Part shown: in pieces, positions 7,603-15,051 of the stretch
Layout: each line of letters starts with the position of its first letter
Position numbering within the stretch: position 1 is the stretch's first letter
Assembly (NCBI GenBank): GCA_046582495.1
Contig: JAYGEG010000004.1
Coordinates: 1-31,026 of the forward strand
DNA from: TMED23 sp913054205
Lineage (GTDB): Bacteria; Pseudomonadota; Alphaproteobacteria; Rhodospirillales; UBA2165
Reading direction: 5' to 3'
Length of the DNA: 31,026 nt
Notes under the pieces: model-generated
Database searches by the model: none
The model's input: the letters and a program-made list of their open reading frames with translations, nothing else
What the model was told of the DNA's origin: nothing
Program-made: the position numbers and the translations under genes

Positions 7603-8493
7603 ATGGCTGACAAAGATGATATCAAAGAAGGCAAAGAATTTCACCTCGATGTGCCGCAAGTAAACAAGCCGTTTTTCTTAAAAGGCTCGGGCGCGCTCGA
7701 TTGGGGCATGCAAAATCGCTTGGCTCAGATCTTTAATCCTGAATCCGGCCGCACCGTTATGCTGGCTTTTGATCACGGCTATTTTCAGGGACCGACGACC
7801 GGCATTGAACGCATCGATATCAACATCGCACCGCTCATTCCCTATGCCGATGTCTTGATGTGTACCCGCGGCGCGCTTCGTACGGTCATTCCGGCAGAAA
7901 CCAACAAACCCATCGTGCTTAGGTGCTCGGCCGGTCAAAGTGTGCTGACCGAACTCTCGCAGGAGCTGGTCGCCGTTGATATCGAAGATACCATTCGCTT
8001 AAATGCCGCCGCGATGGCAGCGCAAGTTTATATCGGCGCCGAATTCGAGCATAAATCCATCGCCAATGTGGTGAAGCTGATCGATACCGGCACGCGTTAT
8101 GGCATTCCGACCCTTGCGGTTACCGGCGTCGGCGCGGACATGGATCGCGACCTTCGCTATTTCAGTCTCGCGACCCGCATTTGCGCCGAGATCGGCGCGC
8201 ATTACGTCAAAAGCTATTATTTTGAGCCCGGCTTCGAAAAAGTCGTCGCCGCCTGTCCGGTGCCGATCGTCATCGCCGGCGGCAAAAAACTCCCTGAAAT
8301 GGAAGCCCTCGAGATGGCCTACAAAGCCGTCGATCAAGGCGCCTCCGGTGTTGATATGGGCCGCAACATTTTCCAGTCAGACAGCCCAGTCGGCATGATC
8401 CAAGCCGTCGGCGCCGTCGTCCACAAAAACGAAAAACCCGAACACGCCTATCAGATTTACGAAGGTGTTAAGGCGGCTGAGGGAAAGGGGTAA
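7603..8493 (+). CDS. lsrF: 3-hydroxy-5-phosphonooxypentane-2,4-dione thiolase (LsrF)
   Basis: A class I aldolase-fold thiolase that, in enterobacteria, removes an acetyl group from phosphorylated AI-2 onto CoA at the end of autoinducer-2 breakdown. Similarity to E. coli LsrF runs over the whole 296 residues, including the family-specific start (MADKDDIKEGKEF), MLAFDHGYFQGPTTGIERID, VLMCTRGALRTV, IVIAGGKKLPEMEALEM and GVDMGRNIFQS. The Schiff-base lysine is K203 in HYVKSYYF, the same position as in the E. coli enzyme. The RBS AAGGA lies at 7590-7594. No lsrA/B/C/D/K/R/G genes are present around it, so its substrate here may not be AI-2. It is downstream of the DnaA-box cluster and convergent with the OsmC gene. 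Confidence 0.9.
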   Translation: MADKDDIKEGKEFHLDVPQVNKPFFLKGSGALDWGMQNRLAQIFNPESGRTVMLAFDHGYFQGPTTGIERIDINIAPLIPYADVLMCTRGALRTVIPAETNKPIVLRCSAGQSVLTELSQELVAVDIEDTIRLNAAAMAAQVYIGAEFEHKSIANVVKLIDTGTRYGIPTLAVTGVGADMDRDLRYFSLATRICAEIGAHYVKSYYFEPGFEKVVAACPVPIVIAGGKKLPEMEALEMAYKAVDQGASGVDMGRNIFQSDSPVGMIQAVGAVVHKNEKPEHAYQIYEGVKAAEGKG

Positions 8494-8494
8494 A

Positions 8495-8521
8495 AGGGAC
8501 AGGTACGTGTTACGTGTCTCC
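8495..8521. repeat. Imperfect palindrome with ACGTGT core
   Basis: GGGACAGGTACGT followed by TTACGTGTCTC forms an imperfect palindrome immediately after lsrF. It resembles dispersed GGGACA...TGTCCC repeats seen in proteobacterial intergenic DNA. Only one copy is in this window, so repetition in the genome is inferred. Confidence 0.35.
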
Positions 8522-8567
8522 ATTAATTCGTTTGAAACCCAAGACGTGCACGAATATTTTTCACTTC

Positions 8568-8629
8568 ATCACCCCGGACTTGATCCGGGGTCCAGAGTCG
8601 ACTGGATTCTGGCCTTCGCCAGAATGACG
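8568..8629. repeat. REP-like element with two hairpins
   Basis: Two 7-bp hairpins in series: CCCCGGA/TCCGGGG (8572-8578 with 8584-8590) and ATTCTGG/CCAGAAT (8606-8612 with 8619-8625, loop CCTTCG). This layout (CCCCGGACTTGATCCGGGG, spacer, then ATTCTGGCCTTCGCCAGAAT) is a widespread dispersed repeat of alphaproteobacterial genomes. The first hairpin may also terminate the convergent transcripts. Confidence 0.7.
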
Positions 8630-8636
8630 AAGCAAA

Positions 8637-8664
8637 TTCACCACAGAGGGCACAGAGACTACAG
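8637..8664. repeat. CACAGAGGGCACAGAG-type dispersed repeat
   Basis: The text CACCACAGAGGGCACAGAGAC is a familiar short dispersed repeat of bacterial intergenic regions. Internally it repeats CACAGAG twice. Only one copy lies in the window. Confidence 0.4.
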
Positions 8665-8675
8665 TCAAAACTATT

Positions 8676-8715
8676 TCCCCCTCCCCCTTGAGGGAGGAGG
8701 ATTAAGGAGGGGGTG
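8676..8715. repeat. C-rich/G-rich palindromic repeat
   Basis: CCCCCTCC near 8677-8684 pairs with GGAGGGGG near 8706-8713, and an inner hairpin CCTCCC/GGGAGG surrounds CCTTGA. This is another type known as a dispersed intergenic repeat in proteobacteria. It abuts the stop codon of the OsmC-like gene. Confidence 0.5.
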
Positions 8716-8723
8716 ACTAGGAC

Positions 8724-9935
8724 TTATGCCGCCCGCGAGGATTTTGAGACGCGGACTTTGGCTTTGAGATCATTGCGGCAGAAGGCGTGGAGGAAGCAGG
8801 TCTTTTCGGCGACAGCTAAAATTTGCTGCGCGATTTCATCATCTGCATCAGTATTCAGATAGACATGGGTTTCAACCGCTTCGGCAACACCCGCCTCGCC
8901 GGTGCGACCGGAGGCACCGCCTAAAGAAAAATGCGTGTCTTGAATGATGCTGTAATTAGTGAGCGGCAGTTTTGCCATATTGGCATAGCGCCCCATTTGG
9001 GTCATGAAACAGAGGCCAATTCCAGCGGATATCAACGACGCTGCATCTGGTGCTTTGCCATGACCGCCAAAACCTTCGCCTTCATCCGAGAGATAGCGCC
9101 AATCCGGCACATCAGAGCCAAATTGTTCTTTATGAATTTCCTTCACACCGTCGGGACGATAGACGCAGCGGCTATGCATATGAAGAAGAAGTTTGTCGCC
9201 GTCCAACTCGGGGGACGGAACGCGGGCTTTTATCAAGGCCTCATAAGCCTCGCCTTCTTCTTCAAAAATTTTAATAAGATCAGGAACAGCCGGAGACCCG
9301 TCTGCCGGTTTAAGGTTCGGAAAATTATCGCCGGGATCAGGAAATGGTTCTGCATCCAGGGAGGCAACCTGCGCCGGTGTGATCTCTTTGCCGTTGTGAA
9401 CGAGATTAAACAGACTTGGGTGTTCACCGCGGGCCAACCCGTTTAACGGCGAGGCGGCCACCGCCTGATACAAAAGCTCGTTCAATGTCTGATCGTCACA
9501 ATCGGCTTCACAACTGACATTGAGTTCTGGCGGCAGAGCACTGCTGCTCATTGTGCCTTTGCGGAAATCACCTTCGCGGAAGTATAAATTTTCAAGCACG
9601 ACTTCCAAATTTCTCAGCTCAATCTGGCGCTGCTCCGCGAGAGCTGTGATTTCAGCCGTATAGGACGCGATCATGCCGGCGCTGAGATAGGTCAGCGGAT
9701 TGGGTGCTTTGTTATGGCCGCCTAGATGCGCGCCTTCATCGCAGGCAAATCGCCAAGCCGTGCCGGTTGCCGCCGACACCACAACAGCTTCCTTCTGCAT
9801 GCCGCCGAGCGAGCGCACCCAAGTGCGCAAAGATTGACCATGCGGATTGGGCGGTACAGGAAAACCAGATTCTGCCGCGTTGCCGGCAATGAAATAAAGC
9901 GGATCGCCGATTTCTTCGAGAGGTGTCAGTGTCAT
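8724..9935 (-). CDS. Tandem OsmC-like protein with one degenerate half
   Basis: 403 residues made of two OsmC-like halves. Each has the family pattern DEGxxxGGHxKAP...SAG (residues 66-87 and 284-305). In the C-terminal half the two redox cysteines are present, C309 (GIGLCFMTQ) and C380 (EKTCFLHAF). In the N-terminal half the equivalent positions are S91 (IASYTAEI) and S162 (VAASPLNG). The spacing is 71 residues in both halves. OsmC proteins normally act as homodimers that reduce organic hydroperoxides, with active sites at the dimer interface. Here a single chain probably mimics the dimer and keeps one cysteine pair. Function as a peroxidase is an inference. It lies 18 bp downstream of the aldolase/dehydrogenase gene on the same strand, so the two form an operon. 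Confidence 0.75.
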   Translation of the reverse strand: MTLTPLEEIGDPLYFIAGNAAESGFPVPPNPHGQSLRTWVRSLGGMQKEAVVVSAATGTAWRFACDEGAHLGGHNKAPNPLTYLSAGMIASYTAEITALAEQRQIELRNLEVVLENLYFREGDFRKGTMSSSALPPELNVSCEADCDDQTLNELLYQAVAASPLNGLARGEHPSLFNLVHNGKEITPAQVASLDAEPFPDPGDNFPNLKPADGSPAVPDLIKIFEEEGEAYEALIKARVPSPELDGDKLLLHMHSRCVYRPDGVKEIHKEQFGSDVPDWRYLSDEGEGFGGHGKAPDAASLISAGIGLCFMTQMGRYANMAKLPLTNYSIIQDTHFSLGGASGRTGEAGVAEAVETHVYLNTDADDEIAQQILAVAEKTCFLHAFCRNDLKAKVRVSKSSRAA

Positions 9936-9953
9936 GTTGCTTCTCTATATCTT

Positions 9954-11966
9954 TTATCTAAGGGCGGCAGCGATGTTACCACCATCGACGGTGATCACCG
10001 CTGCTGTTGTTTTGGGAGAGAGTGCCAGATCAACAAAGGCTTTGGCAACATCTTCGGCAAAAACTTCTTCGCCGAGCAAATTGCCGCTCATGTAATCTTC
10101 TTCGCTTAAGCTCCGGGCTTTGGAGCGCGACGCAATCATATCGCCGGTGAGGAGGCCTGAGCGAATACGGTCGGCGTTGACTGCGTTCGAGGTAATGCCG
10201 TCTTTGCCATGGTCAACCGCATATTGCCGCATGAGAAAAAGTGTCGCGGCTTTTGGCAATCCATAGGGACCAAAATCAGCGCCGGGGTTAACCGCTTGCT
10301 TGGAAGTGTTGAACAACAACCGTCCGCCTACACCTTGCGCGCGCATCACCCGCACCGCATTTTGCGCAATTGTCTGATGCGCGAAAAAGTTGAGCTCGAA
10401 GCTTTTACGGATCACCGCTTCATCAACCGTGCCGATCTCGCCCTGCCAAGCCGCACCGGCGTTTGAGACGACAATATCAACGCCGCCAAAAGACTTGCAG
10501 GCCGCATCAAAGGCGCGCCGGACATCACGCGGATTGGTGACGTCGCAGACGATTCCAATTCCATTTATTTCAGCCGCCACATCCTCGGCCGCCCTAGCGT
10601 TGAGATCGAGCACAACGACCGCTGCCCCTTGATCGGCAAAAGCCGCCGCTGTCGCTGCGCCAATTCCTGAACCACCGCCGGTAACCAACGCGACTTGGCC
10701 TTGCAGCGGCAACAGTTTCGAGGCGCCCAGCTTGGCTGCTTCCGGCGACCAATATTCTATATCGAAAATATCGGCTGCACTGGCCGGGCGATAGCGGCCA
10801 ATAGCTTCAGCGCCGGTAATGACAGCAATATTCACCTCAGCCAAATCCGCCGCAATGCCGGCGTCTTTCATGCTCCGCCCAACACCAAAGAGCCCCAGCC
10901 CGGGCACTAAAATGACGCGCGGTGTTGCATCGCGTACAATTTTTTCGCCGCCGTGGCGCGCATTGTGTTTTACGTAGCTGCTCAGATAGCGTGTCTCAAA
11001 TGTATCAACGGCCCGGTCCACCCCCGCACCATAATCTTCCATCGCCGCCGCATCAGGGGCCGCCAGGATAAGCGGTTTCGGCTTGGTCCAAATAACATGA
11101 TCCGGCGTCACGGGTCCTGCCGCGCCGTAGCGTGATAGCTCTTTGCCGTTAACAAAATACTTGATCGCTGGACTTGTTCTGAAATCCAACAGCCAGCCCG
11201 GACCAAGCGCACCTCGAATAATCGGTGCAACTTCTGCCAGCGGGCCAAGCTTGCTCGGCAATTTCGCAGCGACAAACGTTTTTTTGGGTTTCTGTTTAAG
11301 GACAGCCTCTGCAACGCTCACCAGTCCGATCATGCGGCCGTAGGCTTCCTTGGCGGTTTCTCCAAAGGTGAAAAGCCCGTGTTTCATAAAAACAAGGCCT
11401 TCAATGTCCGGGTTTTTCTGACGCGCGGCAGCAGCTTTTTTTGCAAGCGTAAATCCCGACATCGCGTAAGGCAGAACCGCGACGCGATCACCAAAGGCTT
11501 TTGCGCATCGTTTTGCCCCATCGGCCTGATTGGTCAGCGCCAGGACAGCATTTGAATGGGTATGACTGACAAATTTATCCGGCAGAAATGCGTGCAACAA
11601 TGTTTCGACAGACGGATTGGGCGCGTCTGGGTCAAGCTTAGCCGCCCTCAGCAATTTCATCATATCCTCATCGGCAAGCTCTGAGAGCGATTGCAGATCG
11701 GCGAGGTCTTCCAAATCAAGCGCCGGAAAGCCGGCGGGCTCGATAACGGCCAAATCTGATCCGCTGCCTTTGACATAGAGTATGTCGCCGACGGATTTAT
11801 CGGATATTTTCACCGATGTATTCCCGCCGCCATGCAGAACCAAGGAAGGCTCGCGTCCTAAAAGCTGCGACGCATAAACGCAAACAGCCAGATCTTTAGA
11901 GGTTTTGGTTTTGCGAAATCGATTAATTGCCGCGTTTGCCAATTTTTCAGAATATTGATTTTTCAT
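9954..11966 (-). CDS. Bifunctional class II aldolase / short-chain dehydrogenase (rhamnulose-1-phosphate aldolase-type)
   Basis: 670 residues with two enzyme domains. Residues about 20-230 are a class II (zinc) aldolase domain with HGGGNTSVK, the HTH zinc ligands H135 and H137 (FVSHTHSNA), and H196 (FMKHGLFTF). Residues 421-670 are a short-chain dehydrogenase with TGGGSGIG (429-436), NAG (491-493), S544, and Y557-x3-K561. A linker domain lies between. The family is annotated as rhamnulose-1-phosphate aldolase/lactaldehyde dehydrogenase in rhizobia, cleaving a sugar phosphate to DHAP and oxidising the aldehyde product. No rhamnose kinase, isomerase or transporter is nearby, so the substrate is uncertain. 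The OsmC-like gene follows after 18 bp. Confidence 0.85.
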   Translation of the reverse strand: MKNQYSEKLANAAINRFRKTKTSKDLAVCVYASQLLGREPSLVLHGGGNTSVKISDKSVGDILYVKGSGSDLAVIEPAGFPALDLEDLADLQSLSELADEDMMKLLRAAKLDPDAPNPSVETLLHAFLPDKFVSHTHSNAVLALTNQADGAKRCAKAFGDRVAVLPYAMSGFTLAKKAAAARQKNPDIEGLVFMKHGLFTFGETAKEAYGRMIGLVSVAEAVLKQKPKKTFVAAKLPSKLGPLAEVAPIIRGALGPGWLLDFRTSPAIKYFVNGKELSRYGAAGPVTPDHVIWTKPKPLILAAPDAAAMEDYGAGVDRAVDTFETRYLSSYVKHNARHGGEKIVRDATPRVILVPGLGLFGVGRSMKDAGIAADLAEVNIAVITGAEAIGRYRPASAADIFDIEYWSPEAAKLGASKLLPLQGQVALVTGGGSGIGAATAAAFADQGAAVVVLDLNARAAEDVAAEINGIGIVCDVTNPRDVRRAFDAACKSFGGVDIVVSNAGAAWQGEIGTVDEAVIRKSFELNFFAHQTIAQNAVRVMRAQGVGGRLLFNTSKQAVNPGADFGPYGLPKAATLFLMRQYAVDHGKDGITSNAVNADRIRSGLLTGDMIASRSKARSLSEEDYMSGNLLGEEVFAEDVAKAFVDLALSPKTTAAVITVDGGNIAAALR

Positions 11967-12093
11967 GAGGCCAAGTGTGCCGTAAATATGCGCTCACCGG
12001 AAGGTGAATAGTTAGACTTAGTGAAACTTTCTGTAAGGGCTACCATCGTCTTAATTTTAAACTATATGTCCCTGAAGAGTTGAGGGAATCAAT

Positions 12094-12780
12094 ATGGATC
12101 AATTAGCCGAAAACAATACAGCATATATGCTTTCCGTCGAACCGGTGGCAGAAACCATACGCGTTGAGTTTGGCGGCGAAACAATCGCCGAGACCAGTAA
12201 TGCGCTCCGCCTCAAGGAGGGACGCTACGCGCCGGTGTTTTATATTCCGCTCGAAGACGTAGATCAGCGCTACATCGAAAAATCTGAAAAGACAACAATG
12301 TGCCCCTTCAAGGGCATGGCATCTTATTGGGGTTTGAAAACCAAAAAGGATAAAGCCAAGGATATTGCCTGGGGCTACGAGACCCCAGACGACACAGTGG
12401 CTGATCTCAAAGGCCACATTTCTTTTTATTGGGACCAAATGGATGCCTGGTATGCCGATGGGATAAAAATTGAAACGCATGATGCAGAAGTGTCTTCTTT
12501 CACCACCAATCCGTTGACGCATTGGCTGTTATCCGAGGCCTGGAATGCCTCTTCGACGGCTGAGCTTATTGGCATGTTTAATAAATGTCTGGTCGATAAG
12601 GGTATCCCAATCACGCGGTTTCGCACCATCATTCGAACCCTTCACCCGCAGCTCTATGCACGTGGGTTTACCTGGAACAAAGGCGAGGAAGAGGTCACTG
12701 AATTCAACGCCGATTACGAAATCATCAATACCCCGGCCTATGTCAATTCTCCGATGGACAGCGCAATGTGTTTTCGATGA
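12094..12780 (+). CDS. DUF427 domain fused to N-terminal part of an adenylate cyclase (broken gene, 5' part)
   Basis: 228 residues. Residues about 16-120 are a DUF427 domain (TIRVEFGGETIAET, PVFYIPLEDV, TTMCPFKGMASYW, HISFYWDQMDAWY). Residues about 137-215 match the N-terminal region that normally precedes the catalytic domain in alphaproteobacterial class III cyclases (THWLLSEAWNASSTAELI, RFRTIIRTLHPQLYARGF, NTPAYVNSPM). The frame then stops at 12780, while the cyclase catalytic domain continues in another frame. I read this as one original gene split by an internal deletion near 12744-12756. The stop overlaps a downstream ATG as ATGA, so the second part could still be translated by coupling. 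Confidence 0.7.
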   Translation: MDQLAENNTAYMLSVEPVAETIRVEFGGETIAETSNALRLKEGRYAPVFYIPLEDVDQRYIEKSEKTTMCPFKGMASYWGLKTKKDKAKDIAWGYETPDDTVADLKGHISFYWDQMDAWYADGIKIETHDAEVSSFTTNPLTHWLLSEAWNASSTAELIGMFNKCLVDKGIPITRFRTIIRTLHPQLYARGFTWNKGEEEVTEFNADYEIINTPAYVNSPMDSAMCFR

Positions 12781-13535
12781 TGACAGATCGTCCAGGCGGG
12801 TTCTCGACCGATGATCTTGGCCATATCTACGAAATTATGCCGGCGCTCAGCCGTCTGATTGAAATGCATTATGTGCGCCGCACGGCTGTCACTTTGCTGG
12901 ATACCTATCTCGGCAAACAGACCGGTCAGAAAGTACTGAACGGCCAGGTGAGGCGCGGCGATGGCGACAATATTTATTCTGTCATTTGGTTTTGTGATCT
13001 GCGTAACTCGACAGCGCTTTCGGAGACCATGGCGCGGGAAGATTTTCTCGTCATGCTCAATCAGTTTCTAGAAGCCATGGCGGATGCCGTGCTCGATGCC
13101 GGCGGCGAAGTCTTGCGTTATATCGGCGACGCCGCCCTGGCTATTTTTCCGATCGCCGGCGATATTGGATTGGCAACGCCGGTTGCCACCAAAAAAGCCC
13201 TTGAAGCCGCAAAAGATGCCATCGAGAGAATGAAAATCGTCAATGCCGAGCGTGTGAAAAATGGCGAGAATGAAATTGGCTTTGGCATTGGTCTTCATTT
13301 GGGCGAGGTCACCTATGGCAATATAGGCAGTCCGAACCGACTTGAATTCACGGTGATTGGAGCCGCCGCCAACGAAGCTGCCCGCCTTGAGAACCTGACC
13401 AAAGAAGTCGGTGTACCTATCGTCATATCTGAGAATTTTAATTCCTGCTCGCCCAGCAAGCTCAAATCCCTCGATCGCAAAGCCTTGCGCAATGTTGAAG
13501 GCGACCAGGAAATTTTTACACTTCCGGATCTGTAA
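12777..13535 (+). CDS. Class III adenylate/guanylate cyclase catalytic domain (broken gene, 3' part)
   Basis: About 250 residues holding a complete class III nucleotide cyclase domain that would make cAMP or cGMP. The metal-binding aspartates are in VIWFCDLRNST and EVLRYIGDAALAIFP. The dimer and base-binding segment FTVIGAAANEAARLENL follows GLHLGEVTYGNIG. Similarity already begins upstream of any start codon in this frame: codons from 12744 read QFSDGQRNVFSMMTDRPGGF, matching full-length homologues. Possible starts are the GTG at 12768, the ATG at 12777 (overlapping the stop of the preceding frame as ATGA) or the ATG at 12780. The domain is intact, but about 40-50 residues that normally precede it are missing. 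Whether it is active is unknown. Confidence 0.8.
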   Translation: MMTDRPGGFSTDDLGHIYEIMPALSRLIEMHYVRRTAVTLLDTYLGKQTGQKVLNGQVRRGDGDNIYSVIWFCDLRNSTALSETMAREDFLVMLNQFLEAMADAVLDAGGEVLRYIGDAALAIFPIAGDIGLATPVATKKALEAAKDAIERMKIVNAERVKNGENEIGFGIGLHLGEVTYGNIGSPNRLEFTVIGAAANEAARLENLTKEVGVPIVISENFNSCSPSKLKSLDRKALRNVEGDQEIFTLPDL

Positions 13536-13549
13536 CGGAAAATTAATGG

Positions 13550-13627
13550 GTGCTGATCCCGTTGGAATTCGAAGACCAATTCGAAGCCTACATTCGCGAA
13601 GTTTTGGCTTATGCAAAAGCCAAGTGA
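13550..13627 (+). CDS. Possible 25-residue small protein
   Basis: A GTG-initiated frame reads VLIPLEFEDQFEAYIREVLAYAKAK and then stops. The sequence is a good amphipathic helix (EFEDQFEAYIREVLAYAKAK), rich in E/K/A, and does not look random. It starts 14 bp after the cyclase stop and ends 7 bp before the stop of the convergent MFS gene. There is no convincing RBS. It could be a real microprotein, or the tail of a longer gene lost by deletion. Confidence 0.25.
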   Translation: MLIPLEFEDQFEAYIREVLAYAKAK

Positions 13628-13634
13628 GCGGTTT

Positions 13635-14909
13635 CTATTCTGCGGCAACTGGCTCGGCATCCGGCGTTGGCAGGCGTTTCGGTAGGATTGCCACGGCGGC
13701 AAGTATCACAACAGCCGCCCCGGCGAGTATCAAAAACAACGTATCGAAGCCCCAATTTTTATAGACGAAGGCTATCAGCGGCAAGGTCAATGCCAAGACG
13801 GTGAAACTCACCACATATCGAACACCATAAATGCGCGCACGGTAGGCACCTTTAGCGGTTTTGCCGATCATATAATCATTGATGGGAATTTGACCAAAAG
13901 CACCGAGCATAAAGCCGAACGCGACAGCGAGGGCGACCCCATCCGTCAAACCCGGCATCATTGAAAAAAAGATGAGCTGAATAACCGCAACAGCCATAAA
14001 TACCGGGCGCGGACCAAATCGATCAAGCATGCTGCCAACAACGAGTTGGGCGATTGAAGCGACAGCAAAAACGATGAACGCAAGTGCGCCGATCACGCTG
14101 GCGACGTCACCTTGCTCAAATATCTGACTAAAGATCACATTGTTTTCTGTCCAGGCTGCGAGAGTCACGGCGAGATCTTGCAGGCGCTCGTCAAAAATCT
14201 TAGGCAAAGCAAACGTTGTCGATTGAAAAATGATCGACGAGACGGCTGTTGTCAGAAATACGATTGCTGAAACGCGAATTAACAGTGACCGATAAGACGG
14301 CGACATGCTTTCGGTAACGTCGCTGGTTTCTGCTTTTGCTTCGCTGCGCTCAGCTTGAATATCTGCCCAGCGCAAACTCATATAGACAAATCCTACACCG
14401 ATGGAAAATAGACCTGGCAAGATAAACGCCATCCGCCATCCGCCATTGTCGATCATGTATCCGGTAATAAGCGCCGCGCAGGCGACACCGAGATTCCCCC
14501 ACACGCCATTTGCTGCAAGCCGCATGCCTGTGTTTCGCCATTTCAATGTGACGATAGCAAGACCAACCGGATGATAAATGGCAGCGAACATGCCGATCAC
14601 GAACAAGCCTAATCCCATCTGTAAAGGCGTCCCTGAAAAACCAGTGGCGATCGAGGCCAAACCAATACCAAAGAAAAAGACGCACATCATGCCATCTCGG
14701 CTCCATTTATCGGCGAGCCAGCCGGCCGGCAATGAAAACACCCCAAAAGCAAAAAATCCCGGCGTTGCATAGGCCAATAACCCCGCATAACCAATATCCC
14801 ACTCTCGATACAACACCAACGCCGCAACTGTGGCGAATATCAGCGTAAACAGATGATCGAGAAAATGACCAATGTTCAGTAATAAAAAATAGGATCGATC
14901 CCGGTTCAT
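13635..14909 (-). CDS. Major facilitator superfamily transporter
   Basis: 424 residues with about 12 membrane helices in two bundles separated by a polar loop (residues about 190-210, ERSEAKAETSDVTES). The first loop motif appears as GWLADKWSRDGMM and the second-half equivalent as GSMLDRFGPRPV, both typical of MFS. HPVGLAIV in helix 4 and the overall pattern resemble the fosmidomycin-resistance (Fsr)-like group. The substrate cannot be assigned. The gene is divergent from the AraC regulator, separated by 142 bp, so it could be that regulator's target. Confidence 0.87.
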   Translation of the reverse strand: MNRDRSYFLLLNIGHFLDHLFTLIFATVAALVLYREWDIGYAGLLAYATPGFFAFGVFSLPAGWLADKWSRDGMMCVFFFGIGLASIATGFSGTPLQMGLGLFVIGMFAAIYHPVGLAIVTLKWRNTGMRLAANGVWGNLGVACAALITGYMIDNGGWRMAFILPGLFSIGVGFVYMSLRWADIQAERSEAKAETSDVTESMSPSYRSLLIRVSAIVFLTTAVSSIIFQSTTFALPKIFDERLQDLAVTLAAWTENNVIFSQIFEQGDVASVIGALAFIVFAVASIAQLVVGSMLDRFGPRPVFMAVAVIQLIFFSMMPGLTDGVALAVAFGFMLGAFGQIPINDYMIGKTAKGAYRARIYGVRYVVSFTVLALTLPLIAFVYKNWGFDTLFLILAGAAVVILAAVAILPKRLPTPDAEPVAAE

Positions 14910-15051
14910 GTGCGATGTCCTTGGGCCATTTAATGCGTGGCCAAAAATCTTCGTTTCGACGTGATGGTAAGAATAGCTTGGCGTAAATGCGATGTCATGC
15001 CATATTTCGTCGAGTTAATGCCAAAGTATGATTAATTTTTAAGGCCAATTT

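Noticed and set aside
8465..8716. 83-residue plus-strand frame over the end of lsrF and the following gap
   Set aside because: It consists of the lsrF end in another frame plus dispersed repeats; no RBS and no protein-like character.
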